The notes beneath the pieces were generated by a model. The model saw only the letters and a list, made by a program, of their open reading frames with translations, was not told the DNA's origin and ran no database searches. From Chryseolinea lacunae (GTDB taxonomy: Bacteria; Bacteroidota; Bacteroidia; Cytophagales; Cyclobacteriaceae), in NCBI RefSeq assembly GCF_016735595.1, contig NZ_JAERRB010000001.1, forward strand, positions 186,001 to 250,000: 64,000 nt of DNA, read 5' to 3'. The first letter of the stretch is position 1; every line of letters starts with the position of its first letter. This document shows, in pieces, positions 7,946-18,300 of this stretch. Made by a program: the position numbers and the translations under genes.

Positions 7946-10261
7946 TCAAACTTTTGTGATGGATTCCTCCATGTTATAGATGGTGTGCACCACTTGCATG
8001 AGGGCGGCAAGCGAGGCTACGTCGGTGATGTTCGCAAAGGGATACTCTCCTGCGTTGATATATTGCTTCGCCTTTTCGGGCGAGGCCTCAAAAACTTTTT
8101 TCTCGTCGTCGAAATAGGTCATCAGGATTTTCAGTTCTTCCGCTTTCGGATTGCGCGCCACGATGGCACGGAAGGCGGTCACTGTTTTTTGTTCGACTGT
8201 TGATTTTTCCTGTAACAGTTTTTCGGCAAACACGCGCGCCGATTCCAGCACCACAGGGTCGTTCATGAGCACCAGGGCTTGCAACGGTGTGTTTGTGCGC
8301 AGGCGTTTCACTTCGCACTGGTCGCGGTTGCTGCCGTCGAACACCAGCATGCTGGGTGGCGGCACGGTGCGCTTGATGAAACAATAGAGGCCGCGGCGAT
8401 ATAGTTTATCGCCGTGATCCTGCACGTAGCGCGCCAGCACACCCCTGCCCGATGTTGACGATTCCCAGATGCCTTTGGGCTGATAGGGTTTTATGCTGGG
8501 ACCGCCGATGTCTTTGGTGAGCAGGCCACTGCTGGCCAGCGCCATGTCGCGCACGTTTTCGGCCGACATGCGGGCACGGGTGCTGTGCGACAACAAAATG
8601 TTTTCGGGATCGGTGGCCAGTTTCTTCGGGCTCACCACCGACGACTGTCGATAGGCGGCCGATGTCACAAACTGTTTCAGGAGGCGCTTCACGTCCCATC
8701 CGTTGTTCACAAAATCCAGGGCCAGCCAGTCCAGCAGTTCGGGATGCGATGGCATTTCGCCTTGCATGCCGAAGTCGCCGGCGGTTTTCACGAGGCCGCG
8801 ACCAAAAAATTCCTGCCACATGCGGTTCACAAACACACGGGCCGTGAGCGGGTTCTTCTTGTCGGTGAGCCAGCGGGCAAGGCCAAGCCGGTTGTTGCCA
8901 TAGACGGTGGAGTCGAATGGCATGATGGCCTTGGGCAATCCAACGGACACCCTATCGCCGTGTGCGTCATAAACACCACGCTTCAGGATGTAGGTGGGGC
9001 GTTTTGCCGGCGCGTCTTTCATGATCATGACCGGCACCGCGGCGGTGTCTTTCTTATTGATGAAGGTTAGAATCTTTTCAACATCGGCCGTGCTGATTTT
9101 CATGTTGGGCGGATCGGCCAGCGACGCCAGCGTGATGTCGCCCACAAGGCCTTTCTCGGGCACCTGATTAAAGAAGGAGAATGTGCTGTAATAGTCCTGT
9201 TGCAGGATGGGATCGTATTTGTGATCGTGGCACTTGGCACATTCGAACGTGAGCGCCAGAAATGCCTTGCCGAACGTGTTGGTGCGGTCGGTCACATATT
9301 CCACGCGATATTCTTCGTCGATAACGCCTCCCTCCTGCGTGATCTTGTGATTACGGTTGAAGCCGGTGGCCAGCAGTTGTTCTTTTGTGGGGTTTGGCAA
9401 CAGGTCGCCGGCCAGCTGCCAGGTGATGAACCGATCGTAGGGATAGTTGGCGTTGAAGGCGTGGATGACCCAGTCGCGCCACGGCCACATGGTGCGCAGG
9501 CCGTCGTCCTGGTAGCCGTGCGAGTCGGCATAGCGCGCGACGTCCATCCAGTACGTTGCCATCTTCTCGCCATATTGCGGTTGTGCCAGCAATTCGTCTA
9601 CCACGTGGGCATAGGCGTCGGGCGAAGCGTCGGCCATAAACTTGTCTTGCAGGGCGAGCGACGGTGGCAGGCCGGTCAGGTCAAAGCTCACGCGTTTGAG
9701 GAGGCGTTCCTTGTCGGCCTCTTCGTTTGGCTCCAGGCCGTTGGCTTCAAGCTTTGCGAGGATGAACTGATCGATTTCGTTGTGACCCCACGCCGTGTTC
9801 TCCACGTCGGGTGGCGGTGTGCTCTTCGGTGGAATAAATGCCCAGTGCGGTTTGTATTTCGCACCTTGCTCGATCCATTTTTTGATGAGCGCAATTTCGT
9901 GCTCATTAATTTTGAGATTGGATTTCACGGGGGGCATCACCTCGGCGGTGTCGGTGGTGACAAGGCGGAGATAGACTTCCGATTTTGCCGGATCGCCGGG
10001 CAAAATGGCATGGGCCGAGGGATTGTCTTTCAGCGCGGCCATGGCACCTTCGGGGGTGTCGAGCCGCAAATGTGCTTTGCGCTGATTGGCGTCCGGGCCG
10101 TGACATTTGAAGCAGCGGTCTGACAGAATGGGGCGGATGTGCAGGTTGTAGTCAACAGAATCCGACACGTGCGCCGTTGTGCGTTTTTCGCTGCACGAAA
10201 GGTTGAGCATTGCCGGAATGAGGAGGGTCATTGCTGCTGCTGAAAAAGTTTTTCTTTTCAT
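7946..10261 (-). CDS. DUF1549/DUF1553 protein with planctomycete cytochrome c (PSCyt1) domain
   Basis: First gene of the cassette, 771 residues. Start ATG 10261 (MKRKTFS) gives a clean basic-hydrophobic leader ending near LNLSC23. That may be a lipoprotein site, although Asn at -3 is not canonical. A first haem motif CFKCH is at 50-54 in PSCyt1, followed by DUF1549 with a second conserved CAKCH in the segment [16 protein letters not shown]1553 makes up the C-terminal half ([28 protein letters not shown]). So it appears to be a dihaem, exported protein. The family is abundant in polysaccharide-degrading Planctomycetes and Bacteroidota and has no proven reaction. Confidence 0.9.
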   Translation of the reverse strand: MKRKTFSAAAMTLLIPAMLNLSCSEKRTTAHVSDSVDYNLHIRPILSDRCFKCHGPDANQRKAHLRLDTPEGAMAALKDNPSAHAILPGDPAKSEVYLRLVTTDTAEVMPPVKSNLKINEHEIALIKKWIEQGAKYKPHWAFIPPKSTPPPDVENTAWGHNEIDQFILAKLEANGLEPNEEADKERLLKRVSFDLTGLPPSLALQDKFMADASPDAYAHVVDELLAQPQYGEKMATYWMDVARYADSHGYQDDGLRTMWPWRDWVIHAFNANYPYDRFITWQLAGDLLPNPTKEQLLATGFNRNHKITQEGGVIDEEYRVEYVTDRTNTFGKAFLALTFECAKCHDHKYDPILQQDYYSTFSFFNQVPEKGLVGDITLASLADPPNMKISTADVEKILTFINKKDTAAVPVMIMKDAPAKRPTYILKRGVYDAHGDRVSVGLPKAIMPFDSTVYGNNRLGLARWLTDKKNPLTARVFVNRMWQEFFGRGLVKTAGDFGMQGEMPSHPELLDWLALDFVNNGWDVKRLLKQFVTSAAYRQSSVVSPKKLATDPENILLSHSTRARMSAENVRDMALASSGLLTKDIGGPSIKPYQPKGIWESSTSGRGVLARYVQDHGDKLYRRGLYCFIKRTVPPPSMLVFDGSNRDQCEVKRLRTNTPLQALVLMNDPVVLESARVFAEKLLQEKSTVEQKTVTAFRAIVARNPKAEELKILMTYFDDEKKVFEASPEKAKQYINAGEYPFANITDVASLAALMQVVHTIYNMEESITKV

Positions 10262-10344
10262 GGCATTCAATGAAGTGGTCTAAAGGTTGAATTTTATTTT
10301 GAAACACTCAAACCCTTTCGGGTAAAAAATGTTAAGTGAAATGT

Positions 10345-10842
10345 ATGAAAATTTATTCACTAAAACGTGTGCAAGTTCTTCCGCTTGCGTTGCCCGATGC
10401 GTGGCGCTTCTTTGCAGACCCCAAAAATCTTCAGAAGATCACACCACCACACATGGGATTTTCCATTCTCTATCAGTCAGGTTTCGGTGCGATGTATGCG
10501 GGACAACTGGTCCGGTATCGCATCCATGTGTTTCCGTTTGTGCCCATGCAATGGCTCACCGAAATCACGCACGTGAACGAACCGCACTACTTTGTTGACG
10601 AACAACGGTTCGGACCCTACGCTTTCTGGCATCACCAGCATCATCTGAAAGCGGTGCCCGGCGGTGGTGTGGAGGTGACCGACGAAGTGAATTATGCGAT
10701 TCCGCTGGGGTGGCTGGGCCGATTTGCCAATGCCCTGTTTGTAGAGCGCCAGCTAAATGCTATTTTTGATTATCGCTACAAGGTATTGGAAGAATTTTTC
10801 AACACCGCTAAAATGTCTGTCCAAAAGCCGGTCTCTGCATGA
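10345..10842 (+). CDS. SRPBCC (START/Bet v1-like) ligand-binding protein
   Basis: A 165-residue cytosolic protein with a START-like fold, recognisable from the N-terminal PDAWRFFADPKNLQKITPP and the C-terminal helix HFVERQLNAIFDYR-type pattern (FVERQLNAIFDYRYK). ATG 10345 is chosen over the upstream GTG 10336 because it gives a normal beta-strand start (MKIYSLKR). Its stop overlaps the crtZ start by four bases (ATGA), so the two are coupled. Homologues recur beside carotenoid and photolyase genes in Bacteroidota, which suggests lipid or carotenoid binding; this is inference. Confidence 0.82.
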   Translation: MKIYSLKRVQVLPLALPDAWRFFADPKNLQKITPPHMGFSILYQSGFGAMYAGQLVRYRIHVFPFVPMQWLTEITHVNEPHYFVDEQRFGPYAFWHHQHHLKAVPGGGVEVTDEVNYAIPLGWLGRFANALFVERQLNAIFDYRYKVLEEFFNTAKMSVQKPVSA

Positions 10843-11333
10843 ATCTCATCAACTTCCTTGTATACTCGGGCATCGTGATCGGCACATTTCTGTTCTGGGA
10901 ATTTGTGGCCTGGTTCTCTCATAAATACATTATGCATGGATTTCTGTGGCGCTGGCACAAGTCGCACCACACGGTTCACGATCAGGCGCTGGAGCGCAAC
11001 GACCTGTTTGCCTTGGTGTTCAGTGTGCCCTGCATCGGCCTCTTTTATTATGCCACGCTGGTGGTCTATAACCCCTACCTGGTGGCCGTGGCCATCGGCA
11101 TTTTCTGCTACGGCGTGTTCTACCTCGTCTTTCACGACATCATTGTGCACCAGCGCATGAAATGGCGACCCGAGAAAAAAAGCAAATATCTTCAGCGAAT
11201 CATCAACGCACACTATATTCACCACAGCAAACACACCCGCGAAGGATGCGAAGCCTTTGGTTTTTTGATTGCACCAAAAAAATACGAACCTCGGAAATTC
11301 AACTTCAAAAAAGACCGGCAGGAAACCCAATAA
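10839..11333 (+). CDS. crtZ: Beta-carotene hydroxylase (fatty acid hydroxylase superfamily)
   Basis: A di-iron membrane enzyme that 3-hydroxylates beta-ionone rings to give zeaxanthin. The 164 residues carry the full set of histidine boxes: H28-x4-H33, H40-xx-H43H44, HDIIVH (H99, H104) and H125-xx-H128H129. Hydrophobic segments lie at about 8-25 and 53-98. It is coupled by ATGA overlap to the SRPBCC gene and followed after 16 bp by the lycopene cyclase that makes its substrate. Confidence 0.94.
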   Translation: MNLINFLVYSGIVIGTFLFWEFVAWFSHKYIMHGFLWRWHKSHHTVHDQALERNDLFALVFSVPCIGLFYYATLVVYNPYLVAVAIGIFCYGVFYLVFHDIIVHQRMKWRPEKKSKYLQRIINAHYIHHSKHTREGCEAFGFLIAPKKYEPRKFNFKKDRQETQ

Positions 11334-11349
11334 GAAACCACTATCGCCC

Positions 11350-12069
11350 TTGAATTCGAAATACCTTTACCTATCCCTCGATATTTTCGCCATCCTCATT
11401 CCTTTAGCAGCCAGCTTTTATCCCAAGGCGCCCTTCTATAAGAAATGGAAATACCTGGGCATCGCCATGCTCATCACCGTTCCGATCTTTGTGATCTGGG
11501 ACGAAATCTTCACGCGGATGGGCATTTGGGGCTTCAATCCCGACTACCTCATCGGCATAAAAATCGGCTCGCTGCCACTGGAAGAGGTCCTGTTCTTTAT
11601 TTGCATTCCCTACGCCTGTGCGTTCACCTACTTTGCATTAAATCACCTCATTGAGAAAGACCACCTCTTTCCACATCAGGAACTCATCTCCAGTGCCGTC
11701 ATTATTCTGCTGCTCATCGGCGGCATCTTTCACATCGACAAAATGTATACCGGCACTACCTTCATTTTCGTATCGCTGTTTCTTGCCTATCTGATGCTAA
11801 AGATCCGGCCGCGCTATATGGGGCGGTTTTACTTTGCTTTTTTTGTGATCCTCATTCCCTTCTTTATCATCAACGGCATTCTTACCGGCACGTTCCTCGA
11901 AAAGCCTGTGGTGTGGTATAATGATCATCACAACCTGGGCATCCGCATGGGCACCATTCCCCTGGAGGATCTTCCCTATGGCCTGCTGCTCATTCTCATG
12001 ACCGTTGCGCTGATGGAGTGGTTTGAAGATCGCAACTACTACCGCGCAAAATTCAAGGCAAAAAAATAA
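11350..12069 (+). CDS. Lycopene cyclase, fused CrtYc/CrtYd type
   Basis: Cyclises lycopene ends to beta-rings. The 239-residue, multi-pass protein consists of two homologous lycopene-cyclase domains, each with the conserved PLE[ED] motif (PLEE 76-79, PLED 204-207) near DEIFTRMGIWGF and the C-terminal MEWFEDR. It belongs to the fused heterodimeric family (CrtYcd, as in archaea and Bacteroidota), not FAD-containing CrtY. The start is taken as TTG 11350, just after crtZ. The upstream ATG at 11269 lies inside crtZ and would add 27 polar residues that do not fit the family. Confidence 0.88.
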   Translation: MNSKYLYLSLDIFAILIPLAASFYPKAPFYKKWKYLGIAMLITVPIFVIWDEIFTRMGIWGFNPDYLIGIKIGSLPLEEVLFFICIPYACAFTYFALNHLIEKDHLFPHQELISSAVIILLLIGGIFHIDKMYTGTTFIFVSLFLAYLMLKIRPRYMGRFYFAFFVILIPFFIINGILTGTFLEKPVVWYNDHHNLGIRMGTIPLEDLPYGLLLILMTVALMEWFEDRNYYRAKFKAKK

Positions 12070-12087
12070 GCCCCTCCGTTGGGGCTT
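12068..12087 (-). terminator. Rho-independent terminator for the minus-strand lysine-rich gene
   Basis: AAGCCCC and GGGGCTT pair around a six-base loop. On the minus strand the stem is followed by a T-run, the complement of the A-run at 12055-12066 encoding the end of the lycopene cyclase. The stem begins inside the cyclase stop codon, so the two convergent units share the site. Confidence 0.7.
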
Positions 12088-12117
12088 AGCAAAAAGCATT
12101 CAGTGTCCGGCCTAATC

Positions 12118-12414
12118 CTACACCGCTTCCAGTTCGGTGTGTTTGGCCAGCTTCACGGCTTTTGATTTCTTTTTCTTGCCGCTTCCTTTCACGGCATCTT
12201 CCATGAATTTTTCGGCTTTCTTTTTCTTCTTCTCTTCCCGCTTCATGCTGTTGATGTACATGGCGGCAAGCTTCTTGGCATTCCGCTGCAAAAGCTTCCT
12301 GGCTTTTTTGCTGGCTTTGGGCAATTCAAGGGTGTTGAGCGCTTCCTGCAGGGAGTCGTTTATAAGGCTTCTCAAAGCCTTTTTGGAGGTCTTCGTGTTC
12401 TTTTCCTGTTCCAT
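12118..12414 (-). CDS. Small lysine/alanine-rich cytosolic protein, unknown function
   Basis: Not recognised. The 98-residue product starts at ATG 12414 (MEQEKNTK). The in-frame extension upstream to 12522 encodes an implausible hydrophobic leader. The sequence is helical and strongly basic, with long lysine runs (EEKKKKKAEKF, GKKKKSKAVK). That composition could suit nucleic-acid binding or a ribosome-associated factor, but no motif proves this. It is monocistronic, with its own terminator downstream and a gap of 186 bp to the M20 gene upstream. Confidence 0.65.
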   Translation of the reverse strand: MEQEKNTKTSKKALRSLINDSLQEALNTLELPKASKKARKLLQRNAKKLAAMYINSMKREEKKKKKAEKFMEDAVKGSGKKKKSKAVKLAKHTELEAV

Positions 12415-12599
12415 AAAAATTGTGGTTGATCTTCCTAAAATACCAAATGTTAGTGGAATATGAACGCCACATGAAAAACTTAACATTGGAGAAAAAAAGC
12501 TGTGAAATCTGATCAAAAACAACGAAACCGACGTCCGCGCGAATACCCTTCCGGAGGTTTAACCGGTTCGGGACTGAAGCCCAATATTTTTCAGGCCGT

Positions 12600-13925
12600 C
12601 TATTTCGCAAACAGGGTCAACGCAGCTGCACTCATGGTTCTGATGCCGGTTTTGATGGCTGGCTCGGGCAATGGCGCAAAGCCCGACGAATGCAGCGACG
12701 GCAACGGCTGTCCCGACTTCTCGGCGTCCTTGACTTTAGCCGGATCGACGGTGCCAAGCCAGAACATGCAGATCGGTACTTTTTTAGACTGCATGCCGAA
12801 GCGACTAAAATCTTCGCCCACCATAGACGGCGGCATCTCTTTCACATTGTCGTTGCCAAGCACCTGCTGAAACACGGGCACCAGCTTGTTGGTGAGGTCG
12901 CGGTCGTTGATGGTGGCGGGCGTTTTGGGATCGTTGATGCTGATTTCGGGAAGACGGTCTTCGGGCACGCCGGCTTGCAGTGCCAGGTGCCTGGCTTTGT
13001 TTTCGATGGAGGCAATGATCTGTTGTCGCACTTGCGGGGAGTATGATCGCAGGGTGAGCTGCAGTTTCACGTCGTCGGGAATGATGTTGTGCACGGTGCC
13101 GCCGTGAATAGACCCTACAGTCACCACGGCGGGCTCGAGCGGATTGATTTCGCGGCTCACAATGGTTTGAAAGGCCAACACCATTTCGGCACTCAACACC
13201 ACCGGATCTACCGTGAGGTGGGGCGCTGCCCCGTGACCGCCCTTGCCATGCACGGTGATGTTCATCATGTCTACGCTGGCCATGAAGTTGCCGGGGTTGT
13301 AGCCGAGAGTTCCTGCCGCCATGGCGGCATGGTTGTGCAACGCCAGGGCTACATCGGGATAGGGAATCTTGTCATAGAGTCCATCCCGGAACATATACTC
13401 CGCCCCAAACCCGAGTTCTTCGGCCGGTTGGCCCACCATCACCAGGGTTCCCTTCCAGAATTTTTTTGCGTTTACCAGCGCGCGGGCGGTGCCCACAAAC
13501 ACCGTCATGTGCACGTCGTGGCCACAGGCGTGCATCACGCCCACGTCGGCACCCACCGCGTTTGTGCCGCGGGCCTTGCTGGCATAGGGCAATCCTGTTT
13601 TTTCTTCGAGGGGCAGGGCATCCATGTCGGTGCGGATCAGCACGGTGGGGCCTGTGCCATTCCGGAACACGCCGGCCAATCCAAACCCGCCAATTTTTTC
13701 GGTCACCTCAAAGCCCAGTTGCTTCAGCTCTGCGGCCATGCGCGCCGCGGTCTTTTCTTCGTGCAGCGACAGCTCGGGATTTTCGTGAAGGTGCAGATAG
13801 AGTTTTTCGAGTGAGGGATATTCTTTCGTTACCGTTTCCTGCACCTGCTTAAACGCCGGCGATTGCGCGGCCGCCAGTGAGACAATGAGAAACTGGACGG
13901 CAAAGAGACTCTGTAATTTTATCAT
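12600..13925 (-). CDS. Exported M20-family amidohydrolase (hippurate hydrolase-like)
   Basis: A zinc-dependent aminoacylase or carboxypeptidase, 441 residues, with a signal peptide (MIKLQSLFAVQFLIVSLAAA, cut before QSPAF). Metal ligands are seen in IRTDMDALP, MHACGHDVHM (134-139 region), GQPAEE (E169/E170) and the C-terminal VGEDFSRF; the dimerisation lid domain lies between them. ATG 13925 is chosen because it begins the signal peptide. An alternative ATG at 13952 overlaps the stop of the upstream hydrolase (TAATG) and would add nine mostly acidic residues, so translational coupling remains possible. The pair probably forms an operon. Confidence 0.88.
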   Translation of the reverse strand: MIKLQSLFAVQFLIVSLAAAQSPAFKQVQETVTKEYPSLEKLYLHLHENPELSLHEEKTAARMAAELKQLGFEVTEKIGGFGLAGVFRNGTGPTVLIRTDMDALPLEEKTGLPYASKARGTNAVGADVGVMHACGHDVHMTVFVGTARALVNAKKFWKGTLVMVGQPAEELGFGAEYMFRDGLYDKIPYPDVALALHNHAAMAAGTLGYNPGNFMASVDMMNITVHGKGGHGAAPHLTVDPVVLSAEMVLAFQTIVSREINPLEPAVVTVGSIHGGTVHNIIPDDVKLQLTLRSYSPQVRQQIIASIENKARHLALQAGVPEDRLPEISINDPKTPATINDRDLTNKLVPVFQQVLGNDNVKEMPPSMVGEDFSRFGMQSKKVPICMFWLGTVDPAKVKDAEKSGQPLPSLHSSGFAPLPEPAIKTGIRTMSAAALTLFAK

Positions 13926-13951
13926 GGTGCAATTTCGATCTTCCTCCGCCA

Positions 13952-15226
13952 TTAACGCAAGGCCTGGTAGACACTGATTCTGAATTTATGGACAAGGTCG
14001 CTGTAGTGCGCATAGGGTTCCACGTTGGTAAACACCAAAAGGATCAGGTTTTCTTTGGGGTCGATGGTGTATTCGGAGCAATACATGCCACCCCAGGTGA
14101 GCGAGCCCGTGCTGGCGTTGTCGCTGTAGCGGCTTTGTTCGGTCATGATCTGGAGGCCAAGGCCAAATTTATCCTGGCGCGTCCACACGTCCGACGAGCC
14201 GATCTGGTTTCGGAACATCATCTCCACCGTTTTTCGTCCGAGGATCTGACGATTGTTGAAGCGGCCGAAGTTGAGGAGCATCTGGCAGAATTTTGCATAG
14301 TCCTCCACCGAGCTGATGAGGCCCGCGCCGGCCGAGAAGTAAGTTCTGGCGCCCGTGGTGGCAAAGAAGCGATAGTCGTTGTTGGCGCTCACCACCAGGG
14401 GCTTGTCGGCCCACTGCTTTGAATAGAGCTCCACCAGGCGACCGGCTTTGTCGGCTGGCAGATAGAAGTAGGTGTCGTTCATGCCAAGCGGGGCGGTGAC
14501 GGCCTCCTTCAAATACACATCAAGTTTTTTGCCGCTGAGAATTTCGATGAGGTAGCCGATCACGTCGGTGTTCAGTCCATACACAAATTTTTCGCCGGGA
14601 TCGGCAATGAGTGGACGGGCGGCAATTTTTTTCACCACATCGGCCAGCACGTCGGGTTGGGTTGAGTTGAAGAAGGGAACCTTGAAGGCGGGCAGCTTGT
14701 CGAGCGGATGTTCGTAGGGTATGCCGGCCGAGTGGCTCAGCAGCTGACGAATGGTGATCTCGCTTTTTGCAGGACGCGTTTCATAGTTGCCCGTGACCGC
14801 ATCAAAACTTTCGAGCACACGTGGTGCCTTGAACTCGGGAATGTATTTGCTGATGGGATCGTCTAACAAAAATTTGCCTTGTTCAAAAAGCGTCATCAGT
14901 GCCACGGTGGCAATGGCTTTGCTTTGGGAGGCGATGCGAAACAGGTCGTCTTTCTGAAGCGGCGTTTTGGTTTCGAGGTTGCGATAGCCATAGCCTTTGT
15001 AGGACACCACTTTTCCGTTGCGCGCCACAAACACGGCCACGTTGGGCGCCAGGCCTTCGGCCACGAAGCTTTGCATGAGCGCATCAAGACGCTGCAGGCG
15101 CTCGACGCTGAAGCCGGCATCTTCCGGCGATTTGATGGCTGAAAAGGACTGGGGCGACAGTTGCGCGTTTGCCTGAACGAGAACGGCCAGCATCATGACC
15201 AGCCAAAACCTGACTTGTAGTTTCAT
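13952..15226 (-). CDS. Exported serine hydrolase, beta-lactamase/EstB-like
   Basis: A 424-residue protein with a signal peptide (MKLQVRFWLV...ANAQ). The catalytic motif is SQSK (S100/K103). The general base tyrosine lies in FVYGLNTD (Y215), a Y-x-L arrangement like that of EstB-type esterases rather than Y-A-N of class C beta-lactamases. ATG 15226 is selected because the upstream in-frame TTG at 15247 gives no better leader. It is immediately followed by the M20 amidohydrolase (TAATG junction). The two may jointly process an external amide or peptide substrate, which is inference only. Confidence 0.86.
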   Translation of the reverse strand: MKLQVRFWLVMMLAVLVQANAQLSPQSFSAIKSPEDAGFSVERLQRLDALMQSFVAEGLAPNVAVFVARNGKVVSYKGYGYRNLETKTPLQKDDLFRIASQSKAIATVALMTLFEQGKFLLDDPISKYIPEFKAPRVLESFDAVTGNYETRPAKSEITIRQLLSHSAGIPYEHPLDKLPAFKVPFFNSTQPDVLADVVKKIAARPLIADPGEKFVYGLNTDVIGYLIEILSGKKLDVYLKEAVTAPLGMNDTYFYLPADKAGRLVELYSKQWADKPLVVSANNDYRFFATTGARTYFSAGAGLISSVEDYAKFCQMLLNFGRFNNRQILGRKTVEMMFRNQIGSSDVWTRQDKFGLGLQIMTEQSRYSDNASTGSLTWGGMYCSEYTIDPKENLILLVFTNVEPYAHYSDLVHKFRISVYQALR

Positions 15227-15337
15227 GGGGTTGCGATAGGATTTCAAAGATAAACGAAAACCGTTCGGTGCATCTACCGCCGGTCATATACCGGAGACAC
15301 TTATCCTTAAAATCTCATCGACCCCACCCGGGCAATG

Positions 15338-18300
15338 TTATTCCTTTATTTTCGCTCCCGACCCAAACAAACCACCAAACTTAGAGAGCAAGCCCAGCGC
15401 GCTTCCCAACGCAATGAGGAAGGTGTTGAGATTATTGAAGAGTTGCTTTTGTGCGACGGCAATGAACACCACTATGCCCATAAGCCCCAACACCAGCACA
15501 AGCCGTATGCTGTGCCATGTGCCTTTGTTCTGCACAACTTTTTCGATGTGTTCTTCGTCTTCGGCGTCGAAGGCATTGAGCACAAAATTATTGAAGCTCT
15601 CGTTGAAGACGCGTAATGTTCCATCGTTGCGCACGATGCCTTTTTGCATGAGCATCCGCAGCGTCTTTTGATCTTTGAGGTTCACCACACCGTCTTTGGC
15701 CAGATCGAACAACAGGAATTTTTCGGCTTGTGAAAGCGCATTCCACACGGCCTCATAATAGGGCTCCACAGTTTCTTCCACGTTCAGAATAAAATCATCC
15801 TCCTCCGGCAAGGCCGGTTTAAAATCGGCATTTGAAAATTGGGAGAGATAGAAACACGACAGAAGTTCGTTGCAGGCCTTCTGCGATTTAACGCCGGCTC
15901 CCTTTCGCAAACTTATCTCGCGCACTTCGTCGGGTGTCGGGCAAATGGATTTGAAGGCCACCTCAAAATGCCCCAACACGCTTTTCCAATTGCGCAGGGC
16001 AATTTTATATTCCGCTATCAAATCGCTGCTGCCTTTGTCTTTATCCGTCGCCGCGCCGTTTTCTTCACCGGACTGGCAACGTGCAATTTTCTTGTGATAG
16101 AATTCAAAAAGTGCACCGGGCGGAACAGACGACGTGATGATGATTTTGATGTCCGTTTTTTTTGTGATCAGTGCCTGCAGAAAGCCAAGCTTCTTTTGAT
16201 TGAACGCATGATCGTTAAGGCCGTACTCGAAATGCTGAACAATAATGATTCGGTGCGGAAGGAAATGCGCAAACGTTCCGGCCCGGCAATTCACGAGGTC
16301 GATATCATTGCGAATGGCAAACGCACCCCGAATGGCCTTGTTCACTTCCGAACCCGGCAAGCCCACCACAAACACGCGGTCGGCGCCATCGACCGGTTGT
16401 TTGATCCGTTCCAGCAGCTCGTTAAACTTCTTTTTGTCGCTCGCCATGTCGCCAGGCAAAAGACCGGTTCCAAAAATGTACTTCACGCAAATGCGGATAA
16501 CATTGATGATGAGCAAAAGAAAAAGCACAATAAACAACGTCACACCAATGCCATAGAAAACGCCGGCCGGTCTGAACGTTGGAATAAGATTTACTTTGCT
16601 CGACTCCTGGTGCAATCCCCGGCGCGGGTCATGGTTGTAGACGAGCTCAATCGTTTCGCCCGAGGGCGATGAATTCCAGCGCCACTTCCGGTCGTCGGCC
16701 TCCTTGAATGCACCGGCGCTGGAGGCACCGAGCGCGCCCGTGATGCGTGGCCAGAACTCAAAAAGCAAACGCTGAATCGGCGCATCACGCCACTCGGCAC
16801 CACGCTCCGCTCCGTTGAACGGCAAACGCGACGGCGACTGATAGACACCCGCCTGGTCGATGTGATCGCGTAGTGCTACCGGCACCCCTGGTGCACTGAA
16901 TTCCTTTTGAACATAGTCGAATTGTTTCAGACGCACATCCTCGCGTTCGGCTTCAAGCAACTGCATGTAGCGTGTCCACACGATGCCTTCTTCACGATAC
17001 GACAACCGGTAGAAATAGGTGACCGGAAGAATGCTGACCAGCGTGAGCCAGAACATGAGCACGCGGGGATAATAGTATGTGCCGTCTATGTCTTTGGAAT
17101 TGGGGCCTCGGGCAGCTTTTCGTATCCACCGAGTTTTGGCCTTATACCAGTCAACAATATCCTGCAACACTTCTGATCGTATCTGCATCGCCATCACAAC
17201 CAGAAACGCTGCTGTTGCTATTTGCAGCAGGAAACCCATCGGAGCATTGTCCCACACGGGAAACGTGATGTAGTCGAACAGCATGATCAACGCCGCGCTC
17301 AACAGCGCAAAGATTATTTTCTTTCCCTGCGTGATCTCACTCATCACGAATGTGTGAAACACCAAGAGCATAACCGGAAGCACCACGAACCAGATACCCA
17401 TCACCACGTTGGGTGTCACACAAATCAGCACCATGGAAGCGACAAATATAACAGCTTGGGTCACAATGCCCCTGCAATAGACATCGTCTTTGTTTTCGGC
17501 CGGGAAAAGCCAGCGAAGCACAAAGGGTTTGAATTTTAGTTTGGTGGTGCTGCTGGCGCAGAGGAGCAACATGAACAACTGCACGCCCTGAATGATGAAG
17601 AGCAGCATCAGAAAAAAGAACGCAAAGAATATGGTGAGCACAATGGGCGTGCGCTGAAAATCTTCATTGTGAAACACCACAAGGTGAAGCGGAATGTTAT
17701 CGATGGGCTGAACATACATGCGGCCCGGACAACCATCATACTCCGTCGACAGGAAAGCGGACGAGCGACCGGCAATGGCAGCCGTCAGTTTTTTCTGCCG
17801 GTCGGCCTCCAGCAAAATATTTTCCTGGTGATTTTTAAACGTGGTGGAGTGAAACCAGACTTCACCCGTCTCGTCAATGAGGCAGAAGCCATAGCCCGGC
17901 GGTAGCATGGGATCCATGATGGAGTGCAGACGCGTAGACATAGCCAACACCTTTTCGGCATGCCCATCGCCGAGCCGAATGCCAAAGCCTGCTTCTGGAG
18001 TGTGATCCGTCCACGACTGAATGGACTGCAGCGCGAACCTGCGTGTGGGGTCGATGCCCCGGGCGCCGTCTTTCGGGGGCAAATACCAGAGGCTGTCGCC
18101 CATGGCCCACCGATAGTATTTCCGGTTTTTCACATTGGGCATAGGATAGTCGGGCTTCACACTTTTGGTGGTGACCGAGATGATTGGGTTGCCCGCATCA
18201 TTCACCCAGATAATAAAATTGAAGTAGGGAAAAAACCGAAGGGGCTTTACCTTGAAGATATCCCACACTTTTCCATCGCGCGGCTTCAATTCACCTTCGG

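Noticed and set aside
11269-11349. Upstream ATG extension of the lycopene cyclase
   Set aside because: It lies inside crtZ and would add polar, unconserved residues before the first membrane helix.
12415-12522. N-terminal extension of the lysine-rich protein
   Set aside because: The extension encodes a Phe/Ser/Leu-rich peptide unlike the rest; ATG 12414 starts the charged helical protein naturally.
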